A program made the position numbers and the translations under genes. A DNA stretch of 64,000 nucleotides from contig NZ_CAKVFS010000002.1 in assembly GCF_934746965.1 (NCBI RefSeq), positions 180,582 to 244,581 on the forward strand, written 5' to 3'. The notes beneath the pieces were generated by a model, which searched no databases, was not told the DNA's origin, and saw only the letters and a program-made list of their open reading frames with translations. This stretch comes from an uncultured Methanobrevibacter sp. (GTDB taxonomy: Archaea > Methanobacteriota > Methanobacteria > Methanobacteriales > Methanobacteriaceae). This document shows, in pieces, positions 55,523-64,000 of this stretch. The number at the start of each line of letters is the position of its first letter. The first letter of the stretch is position 1.

Positions 55523-56470
55523 TTAATTAACTAACTCAAAATTAACCAGTTCATTACCCTCTAAATTCACACTGTTCATGTCAACAGATGTTTGAGGTCC
55601 ATCATAGGTTTTATAATATAAAATCCCTTTATCTGTATTATAACAGTCAGAATAAATAGTATATTCAAATTTACCATTTTCTACCAAAGTACAACCTTTT
55701 TGTTGTTCTACAGATGCTAAAATATGGAAAAATTGAGATACACTTTCTTTTTCAGAATCTCCAGAAATAGAATTTTCTTTAACAAAAGCTACTTTTACAA
55801 AACGAGACTGTGAAGAAACATCTCCTGGAAGACCAATTGAACCCATACCCCTACTATAAACAGTTAAATTCAAATTACCTCCAAATGTATTCTCAGGTGT
55901 TTTATTTGATAATGCTCTATAATTATTTAAATTAAAAAGTTGTTTATCAAATGGAGGATTATTAGTTAAAATACCTACAGGATTATCATAAATTTTCAAT
56001 CCTTCAGATAATGATTCTACAACAATTGAAGCATTTTTATCAGAAATAATCCAATGTAATGGAGAGGGTGGTAATTGAGTGGAAAATTTTTCATTAGAAA
56101 TATTTAAGTTAGCCAATAATGATTTAGCATCATCAATTGTCTTTGCTTGTGACAATATATATGGAATAATTTCAAAAGAAGCTATGTTAATCTTAGATTC
56201 ATCTAACTGTTTATAATCACAGTAATCTGGAAAGTTAAGTCCACCCATAGCTAATCCTTTTTCATTACATGCATCATAATATAATGGATATTCATTAACA
56301 CCAGCAGCTATCCCAATCATTCCGTAATGAGTTTCCATATCTTCAATTTCTCGAAATTTCAAAGGATAATTTCTTGGAGTTATAGTAACTCTTTCATTAT
56401 ATGAAATTTCATAATCAAAATTACGGCCAAAATAATGGCACTTTGTTAAATAATTTGCAGCAGTACACAT
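55523..56470 (-). CDS. bsh: Choloylglycine hydrolase (bile salt hydrolase)
   Basis: 315 aa Ntn hydrolase deconjugating glycine or taurine bile salts. The mature N-terminal nucleophile is C2 directly after Met. The other active-site residues all fit: R16 and D19 (GRNFDYE), N79 (GLNFPDY), N170/N171 (LTNNPPF) and R223 (SSQSRFV). This makes it a complete and probably active enzyme; penicillin V acylase activity is the alternative. No signal peptide, so intracellular. ATG 56470 chosen because Cys must be residue 2; GGAGTTGAT lies upstream. A palindrome covers the TATA box. Strong marker of life in an animal gut. Confidence 0.92.
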   Translation of the reverse strand: MCTAANYLTKCHYFGRNFDYEISYNERVTITPRNYPLKFREIEDMETHYGMIGIAAGVNEYPLYYDACNEKGLAMGGLNFPDYCDYKQLDESKINIASFEIIPYILSQAKTIDDAKSLLANLNISNEKFSTQLPPSPLHWIISDKNASIVVESLSEGLKIYDNPVGILTNNPPFDKQLFNLNNYRALSNKTPENTFGGNLNLTVYSRGMGSIGLPGDVSSQSRFVKVAFVKENSISGDSEKESVSQFFHILASVEQQKGCTLVENGKFEYTIYSDCYNTDKGILYYKTYDGPQTSVDMNSVNLEGNELVNFELVN

Positions 56471-56500
56471 AATTATCAACTCCGTTGTTAGAGTAATTAT

Positions 56501-56519
56501 GTATAAGATATATTTATAC
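56501..56519 (-). promoter_or_regulatory. TATA box of bsh inside a palindrome
   Basis: GTATAA-GATATAT-TTATAC: perfect 6-nt arms. On the minus strand it contains TATAAATATATC, the probable TATA box, about 35-45 nt before the start codon. A repressor bound here would block TBP. Confidence 0.5.
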
Positions 56520-56545
56520 TTAATTAAAAGTCAAAAAAAATAAAA

Positions 56546-57703
56546 TTAATAAATATCAGTTAAATCAAATAATAACTCTTTTAAATGATCTTTAGTAATA
56601 TGGTTCATTAAAACAACCCTAATAGCTACAGGACATTTAGCTACTGAAACTCTCCACCCTAATTTTTCTAATTTATCAGCTAATTCATGAGTTTCCATAT
56701 TAGGATGATTAAAAGCTACAATATTTAATTCTGGTTCTACAACAACATCATATCCAATTTTTTCTAAACCTTCTTTAAAATAATGAGTATTATCCATTAA
56801 ATTTTTAGCTAAATTCTCATATCCTTCATTTCCCAAATATTTCATAATAGCATAAGTAGCTGCAGAGGCTGCTCCAGAACGAGTTCCTACAATTGTAGAT
56901 TGTGTTTTAACAGTTAAATATGGAGAATCAACAGCCATTACTTCCAAATATTCTTTCTTTCTAAATAAAATTCCACCTGCAGGAATAGGTGCTAAACCCA
57001 TTTTATGAGGATCCACAGTAATAGAACAAACACCAAGTAATGAAAAATCAAAATCTGAGAATTCATAACCTATTTTTCTTAAAAAAGGTATGGAAAAACC
57101 ACCAAAAGCAGCATCAACATGGAAATAAATATTATTTTCATGAGCTATTTTAGATAATTCTTCTATTGGATCAATCAAACCTAATTCAGTTGTCCCTGCA
57201 ATAGCTACTATAGCTACTGTTTTGTCAGAAATATTATTCTTAACTGATTCAACATCAATTTTATAATTTTCATCTAATTTAGCTTCAATGATTTTTAAAT
57301 TCATCATATCAGCAGCCTTTTTAAATGAAAAATGTGCAGAATCTGGAATTATAATTTCCCCATCTTTAATTCCTTTATATTTTCTGGCATGATTTCTTGC
57401 CGCTCTCATAGCCATTATATTAGCTTCAGTTCCACCAGTTACAATATTCCCATAAGGTTTACTAATAGACAATAATTCACCAATAGATTTTATAACTTCA
57501 TCTTCAATATATTTAGTTCCCTTAAAAAGACCCGGATCTCCTAAATTAGAATCTAAAAATTTACAATAAACTTCTTTTGCAAAAGGATGTGCTTCAGTAC
57601 ACATGGATCCTAATATTCGTCCATCTTTATATTTATGATCTTTTGATTGAATTTTATCTAATTCTTTAAGTATGTCTTCTTTAGATATTGGTTTATCTTC
57701 CAT
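56546..57703 (-). CDS. mfnA: Tyrosine/aspartate decarboxylase MfnA
   Basis: 385 aa PLP enzyme; makes tyramine for methanofuran (and beta-alanine for CoA through aspartate decarboxylation). Seen: [20 protein letters not shown] near 80-100, [19 protein letters not shown] (about 200-208) and the PLP lysine in [13 protein letters not shown] (about 232-244). Length and motifs agree with archaeal MfnA. AGGTTGT precedes the ATG. Monocistronic. Which decarboxylation dominates cannot be told. Confidence 0.92.
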   Translation of the reverse strand: MEDKPISKEDILKELDKIQSKDHKYKDGRILGSMCTEAHPFAKEVYCKFLDSNLGDPGLFKGTKYIEDEVIKSIGELLSISKPYGNIVTGGTEANIMAMRAARNHARKYKGIKDGEIIIPDSAHFSFKKAADMMNLKIIEAKLDENYKIDVESVKNNISDKTVAIVAIAGTTELGLIDPIEELSKIAHENNIYFHVDAAFGGFSIPFLRKIGYEFSDFDFSLLGVCSITVDPHKMGLAPIPAGGILFRKKEYLEVMAVDSPYLTVKTQSTIVGTRSGAASAATYAIMKYLGNEGYENLAKNLMDNTHYFKEGLEKIGYDVVVEPELNIVAFNHPNMETHELADKLEKLGWRVSVAKCPVAIRVVLMNHITKDHLKELLFDLTDIY

Positions 57704-57755
57704 AGTACAACCTGATAAGGTGATTAATTTATTTAAAAAAAAATAAAAAAAAGAA

Positions 57756-57771
57756 AAGAAAATTTATTCTT
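57756..57771 (-). terminator. Small hairpin over the ppsA stop codon plus long T-run
   Basis: AAGAA-TAAATT-TTCTT with the TAA stop in the loop, then TTCTTTTTTTTATTTTTTTTT on the minus strand. The stem is short (5 bp), but the U-tract alone can terminate archaeal RNA polymerase. Confidence 0.55.
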
Positions 57772-60046
57772 GAGATTTACGAGCAGCATCAAGAATAATT
57801 TTTTTCTCAGCTCTAGCCACAGTTTTTCTAACTTCAGCTACAGCATCTGCATTTGAGGATACACTAGTGATTCCATATCCTACAAGTTTTTCAACAATGT
57901 GTGGTACACTACCTGCTTGACCACAAATACTACAAGTAACTCCTGCTTCAACACATTTTTTAATTGTTCTTTCAATTAATTTCATTACAGCAGGATGTTC
58001 TTCAGTGTAATGTTTTGCAACAAATTCATTGTTTCTATCTACTGCAAGAGTATATTGAGTTAAATCATTAGTTCCTAAACTTACAAAGTCAACACCAATT
58101 TCAAGATAATCTTCAATAGTTAAAGCTGCAGCAGGTATTTCCACCATCATACCAAAGTCAATGTCTTTATGAGGAATTAAACCTACACTAGCACAAAGTT
58201 CTTTTGCTTTTTTAAGTTCACTAGGACTTTGAGATAATGGAATCATAATTCCTAAGTTAGTATAACCTTTATCATGAAGTTTTTTAATAGCCTTGAATTC
58301 ACATTTAAGAATTTCTGGTTGATCAAGTTCCCTTCTAATACCTCTCCAACCTAACATTGGATTATGTTCTTCAGGTTCATTTTCTCCACCTTCCAAAGTA
58401 ATAAATTCATCAGTTGGCGCATCTAAAGTTCTGTACCATACTGGTTTTGGATAGAATGCATCTGCTACAACCATTACATTATCTGCAATAGTATCAATTA
58501 ATTCATCTTCCTTACCATCAGCAATAAATTTACCTGGGTGGATACCTGCAGTTAACATTAAATGTTCTGTTCTAAGTAATCCCACACCATCTGCACCAGT
58601 AGCTGCTGCTCTTTGAGCTGCTTCAGGCATACTTACATTAGCTTTTACTTCAGTTACAGTTATAATTGGAGCTGCTTCAACATTAGATGTAGTTGATTGA
58701 ACTTCATTAGCTTCATTTTCAACAATTCCTTCATAAACCAAACCTTTTTTACCATCTAAAGTAACGCCAACATTTTCTTTTAAAGTAGAAGTAGCTGAAC
58801 CTGTTCCTACAACACAAGGAATTCCAAGTTCACGAGAAATAATAGAAGCATGACAAGTTACACCACCTTCATCAGTGATAATTCCGCTAGCTCTCCTCAT
58901 AGCTGGAACCATATCTGGAGTAGTCATAGTTGTAACCATGATATCCCCATCTTTAATTTTATCTAACTCATCAATATCTAAAACTATTTTAACCTTTCCA
59001 GAAGCTGTACCTGGACTTGCTCCAAGACCTTTAACAATTACATTTTTATTTCCAACAGCATCATCATCACTTACTTGATTATTGTCATCACCTAAAGTAG
59101 TAATTGGTCTTGCTTGTAATAAAAACAAGTTACCTTTTTCAAATGCCCACTCAGTATCCATAGGTTCACCATAATGAGCTTGAATCCTTTTACCCATTTC
59201 AGTTAATTCAACAAGTTCATCATCAGATAAAACACGTTCATTTCTTTTATCTTCTGGGACATCTACTCTTACACTTGTTCCATCTTCATCTTTTACATAC
59301 ATTAATTTTTTATCACTGATAGTAACACTAACAATTTCATCATTCTTTTTATCTACAACATAATTATCAGGAGTTACATCACCAGATACAACAGCTTCAC
59401 CAAGACCCCATGATCCTTCAATTAAAGCTATTTCTTCACCAGTAGATGGATTTACAGTAAACATTACACCTGCTTTATCTGCAATAGCCATTTTTTGAAC
59501 AACAACAGCAATGTATACTTTTGAGTGATCAAATCCATTTTCTTCCCTGTAAAAAATAGCTCTTGCTTCAAATAAAGAAGCCCAACATTTTCTTATATAA
59601 TCAATTACATCCTCACTACCAGAAACATGTAAAAAAGTATCTTGTTGACCTGCAAATGAAGCATCAGGTAAATCTTCTGCAGTAGCTGAAGAACGGATAG
59701 CTACATCAGTATCATCTTCATCAACTCTTTGACAAAGTTGATTATAAGCTTCAATAATTAAAGTAGACATGTCTTCTGGAACTGGAGTTTCAATAATAAT
59801 AGATTTAATTTCTTCAGCAGCAGCTTGAAGTTCTTTAGTATTATTAATATCCGTTTTAGCAAGAATATCTAATACTTTACCATTAATCCCAGCATCTTCC
59901 ATGAATTTTCCATAAGTTTCAGCAGTTACTACAAAACCAGGTGGAACAGGAATACCTGCTTGAGTCAATTCTCCTAAGTTAGCTCCTTTTCCTCCAGCAA
60001 TTCCAATGTCAGATTTGCCTAAATCCTCAAATTTTACAACATACAT
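57764..60046 (-). CDS. ppsA: Phosphoenolpyruvate synthase
   Basis: 760 aa enzyme converting pyruvate and ATP to PEP, AMP and phosphate, the entry to gluconeogenesis. N-terminal ATP-binding domain (GGKGANLGEL at residue 18, RSSATAEDLPDASFAGQQ near 117), the phosphohistidine swivelling domain with GGVTCHASIISRELG (about 390), and a PEP-binding TIM barrel with LGTNDLTQY and CSICGQAGSVP (about 660-715). GAGGTT precedes the ATG. Full length and single gene. The 194-nt gap to rpl10e holds no gene. Confidence 0.95.
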   Translation of the reverse strand: MYVVKFEDLGKSDIGIAGGKGANLGELTQAGIPVPPGFVVTAETYGKFMEDAGINGKVLDILAKTDINNTKELQAAAEEIKSIIIETPVPEDMSTLIIEAYNQLCQRVDEDDTDVAIRSSATAEDLPDASFAGQQDTFLHVSGSEDVIDYIRKCWASLFEARAIFYREENGFDHSKVYIAVVVQKMAIADKAGVMFTVNPSTGEEIALIEGSWGLGEAVVSGDVTPDNYVVDKKNDEIVSVTISDKKLMYVKDEDGTSVRVDVPEDKRNERVLSDDELVELTEMGKRIQAHYGEPMDTEWAFEKGNLFLLQARPITTLGDDNNQVSDDDAVGNKNVIVKGLGASPGTASGKVKIVLDIDELDKIKDGDIMVTTMTTPDMVPAMRRASGIITDEGGVTCHASIISRELGIPCVVGTGSATSTLKENVGVTLDGKKGLVYEGIVENEANEVQSTTSNVEAAPIITVTEVKANVSMPEAAQRAAATGADGVGLLRTEHLMLTAGIHPGKFIADGKEDELIDTIADNVMVVADAFYPKPVWYRTLDAPTDEFITLEGGENEPEEHNPMLGWRGIRRELDQPEILKCEFKAIKKLHDKGYTNLGIMIPLSQSPSELKKAKELCASVGLIPHKDIDFGMMVEIPAAALTIEDYLEIGVDFVSLGTNDLTQYTLAVDRNNEFVAKHYTEEHPAVMKLIERTIKKCVEAGVTCSICGQAGSVPHIVEKLVGYGITSVSSNADAVAEVRKTVARAEKKIILDAARKSQE

Positions 60047-60228
60047 GAATTATAACCTCTTTGGTTTTAAAATGAAATATCTTAATACATTGACTGTATG
60101 CTCTTAACTAATAAAAAAACATAGCCAATATTATAATTAATGTATAAATTTTAACATTTAAATATTTAATCAAAATAAGTCGCAAAATATAGATATTGAA
60201 AAAAAATTAAAAAAAAGAGTAATAAAAA

Positions 60229-60254
60229 AATTAGTTAAACTTATAAAACTAATT
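60229..60254 (-). terminator. Hairpin over the rpl10e stop codon plus T-run
   Basis: AATTAGTT-10 nt-AACTAATT, a perfect 8-bp stem, with the TAA stop in the loop and TTTTTTATTA following on the minus strand. Confidence 0.65.
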
Positions 60255-60723
60255 CTTCACCTTTGTCAACAACAATTCTACAAGAAACTGGTAATTTCAT
60301 TCCTGCTCTTTTTAATGCTAATTTAGCATCTTCAAAGTTTTTCTTATTGGTATCAATAGTAATAATTCTTTGACCAGCTTTAACAATAGCTTCAACACTA
60401 ATTGGTTTACCAAATGCATTTCTCATACCACTTTGAACCCTATCTGCTCCTGCACCAGTAGCCATAGGATTTTCCCTTACAATTTGGTGAGGGTAAGTTC
60501 TTAATTTTAAGTGGTAACCTAATCTTCCAGCTTTCCTTTGCATAAGTCTGTTAGATGCAATCCTTGCTGCTTCTAAAGAATTGTGTCTAATTTGAGCAGG
60601 TTTTTTTACAGCTAAACTTACTGAAACTGGGAATTCATCAGTTAAATTACCCATATCATATTGAACAATTCTTGAATTTGGGGTTTTCCTAATATAATCT
60701 CTTCTTGTATAAGCACGAACCAT
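60241..60723 (-). CDS. rpl10e: Large-subunit ribosomal protein L10e (uL16)
   Basis: 160 aa protein near the peptidyl-transferase and A-site tRNA. N-terminal [18 protein letters not shown] is typical of archaeal L10e; [48 protein letters not shown] (two parts of the central loop) and the FGKPI segment follow. ATG 60723 with GGAGGAATTATA upstream is the right start; an in-frame ATG 24 nt further up would add residues absent from the family. Single gene. Confidence 0.96.
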   Translation of the reverse strand: MVRAYTRRDYIRKTPNSRIVQYDMGNLTDEFPVSVSLAVKKPAQIRHNSLEAARIASNRLMQRKAGRLGYHLKLRTYPHQIVRENPMATGAGADRVQSGMRNAFGKPISVEAIVKAGQRIITIDTNKKNFEDAKLALKRAGMKLPVSCRIVVDKGEELVL

Positions 60724-61185
60724 TATAATTCCTCCGAAATAATCCAAACATCTAATAATGTGTTTGATTGAAAAATAGCTATCATTAATAAAATTGTATA
60801 GTGTATCTCTAAATAGCTATGTAAAAATTATATATAATAATATATAGAATACTTAGATATTTAAACTTAGTTATTAATAAATGTTATCCTAATTTAATAA
60901 AATATTTATTTAATATACAATTTATTTTACCCACCTAATTTTTCAACAAAACTAATTCAGAATAATTTAAAACATTAATTAAAGTATTAACCTACTTAAC
61001 AATCCCATTTGAATAATAAACATATTATCCTCCAAAATATAAAGATTATACATTGCAACATAACTGCAAAATTTCGTTTATTTGTCAATATTAATTTTAT
61101 AAATCTAACTAGTTCAACATTAATAATATAATTATACCCATTAAATAAAAATTATTTAATAGTTTAAAAAACATAGTTCTTAAAG
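60724..61185. other. 462-nt divergent intergenic region, no gene seen
   Basis: Contains the rpl10e leader and promoter (minus-strand TATA-like runs near 60825-60840) and the upstream region of pcc1. A short inverted repeat (CAAACA/TGTTTG, 60745-60766) lies in the rpl10e leader. No ORF, tRNA-like or clear ncRNA structure was seen in the very AT-rich remainder. Confidence 0.5.
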
Positions 61186-61419
61186 ATGAAAATAAAAGGG
61201 AAACTACAACTCAAATATAAAAACTCCAAAACTGCTAAAACTGTTTATGAATCTCTAGAAGTAGACAATTTAGGATTTTTAGATTCAAAATTAGAAAAAA
61301 ATATAATCACATATAACTTAGACAATGACTCTCTTGGAAGTTTTTTATCAACAACAGATGATTTAATAGCATCTGAAATAGTTGTGGAAAAAATTCTTGA
61401 AACTACTAAAAAAGAATGA
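61186..61419 (+). CDS. pcc1: KEOPS complex subunit Pcc1-like protein
   Basis: 77 aa alpha/beta protein. In KEOPS, Pcc1 dimerises Kae1 units for the t6A tRNA modification. The pattern fits: strand LQLKYKNSKTAKTVYESL (substrate-side strand and helix), then VDNLGFLDSKLEKN, a strand and the LIASEIVVEKIL helix. The hallmark is weak, as for all Pcc1 homologues, so the call is tentative. No Shine-Dalgarno, so possibly leaderless. Other KEOPS genes are not in the window. Confidence 0.6.
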   Translation: MKIKGKLQLKYKNSKTAKTVYESLEVDNLGFLDSKLEKNIITYNLDNDSLGSFLSTTDDLIASEIVVEKILETTKKE

Positions 61420-61547
61420 AAAATGTATTACATAAACAAATAAACATAAATTAATAGGAACTTTTATATAAATAAAAATTATAAATATATTTTATAAATA
61501 ATTTCTTGATTTATTAAATTAAAATACAAAGTAGAGAGTGTATATTT

Positions 61548-62816
61548 ATGGAATGTTACTATCATCCAAACAAAGAAGGTGTTAATACATGTGCCATCTG
61601 TGGAAAATCTGTATGTGAAGAATGCAGTTTAGAAATCGCAGGTAAAATGTATTGTAAAGAATGTTTGGAAAAAATTGTAGGAATTGGATTAAATAATGAA
61701 ACTAATGAAAAAGAAGAAACACAACCAATAAACAATAAAACTGAACCCGCAAGACTTGGTAAACAAGAAGAACCTCAAAGAGTTCCATTAGAACATGATT
61801 ACCAACCACAAGAAGAAAAAACCATTTTTGCTAGTGATTTAAGTAATAAATTAACTAATGAAAAGGATAACATCTACGACAATCTAACAAAAGAAGAAAG
61901 CATATATAATGCTCCTTTGGAACAAGAATATTACCCTAAAGAAGAAATAGCTAAAAAACCTATTGCTGATGATTCACCATATAATATCAAAGGAATGAGT
62001 TATTCTCAAGAGTATGATGTAGAACCAAATACATATTTGAAAAAAGAAAATGCACCTTACTTAGAACAACCTAATATAAATCAAGATCAAAGATTAAATC
62101 AGGCAAACAATAATTATCAACAACCACAAAACGAGTTTGATTACTATACACAAGAACAAATAACCCAACAACCACAAAGTGCACAAAACGAGTTTGATTA
62201 CTATACACAAGAACAAATAACCCAACAACCACAACAAGATTATATCTATCCTGATCATACTTATGAACCTAAAGAAACAAGTGCAAGACAAGCTTTAGAA
62301 GAAAAATATGAAAAATATTTAGATGATTTGTACTTTGATGAACCAGAAATTCCTTTAGAAGAACAATTAGCAAAAGATGAAGCACAATATGGCTCATTAA
62401 CTAAAAAACCATATACTACCCCAACACAACCAGTAAATGAATATGTTGAAGAAGTACAATACACACAACAACCAATAGAACAAAGTTATTATCAACAAGA
62501 ACCTCAAACTAGAACCCCAAGTAGAAATTATGCTGAAGAACAGGAATTAGACAGACAAATACGCAGTCAGTTAAATATACGTAGAGAAGAACCAAAAAAT
62601 TCTGGAAAACCTATCCATAATATTAAATATGATGATGGTAAAGAACCATATGGAATTGTAGATATTATATTAACTATTATCTTAATAATAGCTATTTTAG
62701 TAGTAGTATTCTATATTGTATACTTATTCTTCTTAAGCTCATCATATCCAACATTTATTGATGCAGTATTCGGTCTTCAAGACCCTGGAGAATTATTAAG
62801 TAAATTAATGAAATAA
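61548..62816 (+). CDS. B-box-type zinc-finger membrane protein with Gln-rich linker
   Basis: 422 aa. The first about 45 residues form a B-box-like zinc finger: C3, H6, C15, C18, C23, C26, C36, C39. Then comes a long low-complexity region (about 50-360), rich in Gln, Glu, Tyr, Asn and Pro, with repeats QEQITQQPQ and DYYTQE. One membrane helix near the C-terminus (about 370-395, YGIVDIILTIILIIAILVVV) is followed by a short tail. Topology suggests a cytoplasmic zinc finger tethered to the membrane. A 53-nt exact DNA repeat lies inside. Function unknown; AGAGAGTG precedes the ATG. The stop lies in a hairpin shared with the convergent gene. Confidence 0.75.
   Translation: MECYYHPNKEGVNTCAICGKSVCEECSLEIAGKMYCKECLEKIVGIGLNNETNEKEETQPINNKTEPARLGKQEEPQRVPLEHDYQPQEEKTIFASDLSNKLTNEKDNIYDNLTKEESIYNAPLEQEYYPKEEIAKKPIADDSPYNIKGMSYSQEYDVEPNTYLKKENAPYLEQPNINQDQRLNQANNNYQQPQNEFDYYTQEQITQQPQSAQNEFDYYTQEQITQQPQQDYIYPDHTYEPKETSARQALEEKYEKYLDDLYFDEPEIPLEEQLAKDEAQYGSLTKKPYTTPTQPVNEYVEEVQYTQQPIEQSYYQQEPQTRTPSRNYAEEQELDRQIRSQLNIRREEPKNSGKPIHNIKYDDGKEPYGIVDIILTIILIIAILVVVFYIVYLFFLSSSYPTFIDAVFGLQDPGELLSKLMK
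62125..62177 (+). repeat. 53-nt exact repeat in the Q-rich gene, copy 1
   Basis: In-frame tandem repeat (offset 57 nt, 19 codons) encoding the QNEFDYYTQEQITQQPQ unit; second copy at 62182-62234. Confidence 0.95.
62182..62234 (+). repeat. 53-nt exact repeat in the Q-rich gene, copy 2
   Basis: Exact second copy; the perfect match at DNA level points to recent duplication, a likely source of length variation between strains. Confidence 0.95.
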
Positions 62817-63881
62817 TTCAATTTCATTATTTACTTTTTTTCTAAATTTTTCTAAAACATCACTATTTTTATAACCTAAAACTCTTATTTTAGATGGATA
62901 ATTTTCAATATATTCTGAAATTATTGTTTTGCAAATAGGAATTTCTAAAATACTAAGTATTCTTTGAGCAAAATGTGTTGAAAATCCCCTACCAATATGA
63001 TTTTGAAGATTATAAACACTACCAAATGGTGCATTACTCAAAATATTTTCAGCTAACTTATCATTAAACATGTTTAAACTAGCTAATTGCTCAAAATCAA
63101 AATTATTTACTGTATTTAAAATAGATTTTTCATCCCGAACATTATAAATTAAATTATCTTTTTGACTTTTTAATATTCCAATTGTCTGTGAAGGCATCAT
63201 TTTTTTAACATCATCAAAGTTATTTTTAATAATACTTTCACGAATTAAAGTTCCACTTACTCCCCCAATTCGTTTTACAAAAATAAATTTATTTTTATAA
63301 TCAAAATTAATTTTACTTAAAGAATTTGAAAAAGAAGCAATAACATAATTATCTTCTTTAAGCTTATCTTTCAAAAGAATCTCATTAGCTGTTTTATCAA
63401 TTATTTTATAAGGCTTTGGAGCTATCCAATGACCCTTAGATATCCTATCCATTATCAAATCAAAATTTTCAACTTCATTATATCCTCTAGGAATATAATC
63501 TGCATTAAGTGCTTTAAACATTTTAGCTAATGATAATGAATACTGACCAGAACCCATAATTCCCATAGGCGGACCTTCAACAACAATATCTGCACCTACA
63601 TTAATAGCCATTTTAGCTCGAAATTCACGAGGTAATATATAAGGAATGCCTCTTCCACTACGTTCAAATAGCCCTGGAACAATAGCTACAAATAATGCAT
63701 CAGGAACTTGTGACTTTGCAACATTCATGCAATGAAAATGACCATTATGTAAAGGATTATATTCTGTAAAATCAGCTATTAATTTTATTTCAGAACATGT
63801 ATCTAAATTTTCAGAAAATCCATTTAAATCTGTATAAAATAATTTTTTATCCCTTTTAAGAATATCCTGAATTAATGACAT
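62805..63881 (-). CDS. HxGH nucleotidyltransferase, TmcAL-like
   Basis: 358 aa. The region DFTEYNPLHNGHFHC (about 38-52) has the HNGH nucleotide-binding motif, and AIVPGLFERSGRG, REFRAKMAINVGADIVVEGPP, the MGSGQYSLSLAKMFKAL stretch and GGVSGTLIRESI follow. These match TmcAL (tRNA-Met cytidine acetate ligase) and relatives; archaea usually make ac4C by TmcA-type enzymes, so the real substrate may differ. ATG 63881 preferred to TTG 63902. The stop overlaps the convergent Q-rich gene by 12 nt. Confidence 0.7.
   Translation of the reverse strand: MSLIQDILKRDKKLFYTDLNGFSENLDTCSEIKLIADFTEYNPLHNGHFHCMNVAKSQVPDALFVAIVPGLFERSGRGIPYILPREFRAKMAINVGADIVVEGPPMGIMGSGQYSLSLAKMFKALNADYIPRGYNEVENFDLIMDRISKGHWIAPKPYKIIDKTANEILLKDKLKEDNYVIASFSNSLSKINFDYKNKFIFVKRIGGVSGTLIRESIIKNNFDDVKKMMPSQTIGILKSQKDNLIYNVRDEKSILNTVNNFDFEQLASLNMFNDKLAENILSNAPFGSVYNLQNHIGRGFSTHFAQRILSILEIPICKTIISEYIENYPSKIRVLGYKNSDVLEKFRKKVNNEIELFH
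62807..62828. terminator. Hairpin shared by two overlapping convergent genes
   Basis: AATGAAAT-AATTCA-ATTTCATT, a perfect 8-bp stem. Both stop codons (plus-strand TAA 62814-62816 and minus-strand TAA 62805-62807) lie in or at it. ATTTACTTTTTTT follows on the plus strand. Confidence 0.6.
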
Positions 63882-63954
63882 GAATATAAATATAAAAGTC
63901 AAATTAAAAAAAGATTATGATTAAAAAAAAAAGAGTCTGTAAAATTTTATAGGC

Positions 63955-64000
63955 TTATTTGATTTTTATGTGTTTTTCGGTCCAATTTTGCATTTGATAG
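63955..64000 (-). other. Possible 3' end of a gene running off the right edge
   Basis: On the minus strand one frame is open from the window edge to a TAA at 63955-63957 (about 14 codons, ending WTEKHIKIK). Too short to identify. Its end could be that of a transposase or any other gene; nothing more can be said without the flanking sequence. Confidence 0.2.

Noticed and set aside
60745..60766. Inverted repeat in the rpl10e leader as an autoregulatory site
   Set aside because: Only 6 bp with a 10-nt loop in very AT-rich sequence; no resemblance to a known rRNA binding site.
62125..62234. Two 53-nt repeats considered as a CRISPR fragment
   Set aside because: Only two copies, separated by 4 nt and in frame within a coding region; no spacers or palindromic repeat.
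63955..64000. Right edge as a transposase end (insertion sequence)
   Set aside because: Only about 14 codons are visible and no terminal inverted repeat can be tested.

Overview
The window reads as a single, almost uninterrupted stretch of chromosome from a methanogenic archaeon of the order Methanobacteriales, most likely a gut Methanobrevibacter of the M. smithii type. The lineage call rests on the AtwA component of methyl-coenzyme M reductase activation, F420 genes (cofD, cofE, archaeal GTP cyclohydrolase III), archaeal IMP cyclohydrolase PurO, topoisomerase VI, aIF1A/Rio1/KH genes, a type II archaeal GAPDH, archaeal lipid enzymes and an MreB homologue. The gut habitat is suggested by a convincing bile salt hydrolase, an adhesin-like surface protein, a sortase and a nonulosonic-acid (sialic-like) sugar gene. 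The DNA is very AT-rich (not counted). I found no tRNA, rRNA, CRISPR array or complete insertion sequence.

Layout. 1-4011: 2-oxoacid:ferredoxin oxidoreductase operon korDABC running into sucC on the minus strand, then a divergent fumarase-beta-like gene; with pycB (10551-12260) and ppsA (57764-60046) these belong to carbon assimilation through pyruvate, oxaloacetate and the incomplete reductive TCA path. 4020-10424: FKBP prolyl isomerase, DUF763, tRNA methyltransferase Trm56, cobamide salvage pair cbiS-cobS, larC and queC. 12399-19356: inositol phosphate synthase, UbiA-type lipid prenyltransferase, a membrane glycosyltransferase-like protein, a zinc-ribbon/NERD-like membrane protein and a CMP-sugar synthase fused to a PseG-like domain. 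19441-24494: hypD, phosphoglycolate phosphatase, pmbA, then moeA with two small genes. 24600-30467: information processing (aIF1A, rio1, KH protein, top6B-top6A) with a DMT transporter inserted on the other strand. 30671-35670: accessory-looking block with an adhesin that carries a possible M14-like metallopeptidase domain, a Ser-rich membrane protein, and a CsoR/P-type ATPase/HMA metal efflux locus. 35797-45164: gapII, nfo, a phosphoesterase, an AAA ATPase, a hemA/siroheme/marker-9-like operon, atwA. 49569 down to 44436: a tightly spaced seven-gene minus-strand operon exbB-exbD-purO-cofE-cofD-arfA-dus-like. 49728-55488: rnhB, mreB with an unknown partner gene, an archaetidylserine synthase-like gene, a DUF515-like membrane protein, a sortase and mptD. 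55523-63881: bile salt hydrolase, mfnA, ppsA, ribosomal protein L10e, Pcc1, a Q-rich B-box membrane protein and a TmcAL-like nucleotidyltransferase.

Most striking observations: (1) many transcription units end with a perfect inverted repeat that contains or overlaps the stop codon and is often followed by a T-run; (2) the Dus-like gene at the end of the F420 operon appears to start at ATT, with a well-placed Shine-Dalgarno; (3) the ExbB-like channel protein ends in an HMA/ferredoxin-fold-like domain lacking the usual CxxC; (4) the adhesin has an HxxE...H...E arrangement like M14/aspartoacylase metallohydrolases and an almost identical internal DNA repeat with codon use unlike its surroundings; (5) palindromes at the promoters of the csoR/metal ATPase genes and over the TATA box of the bile salt hydrolase gene look like operators. 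All functional names are based on motifs read by eye; no database search was run.
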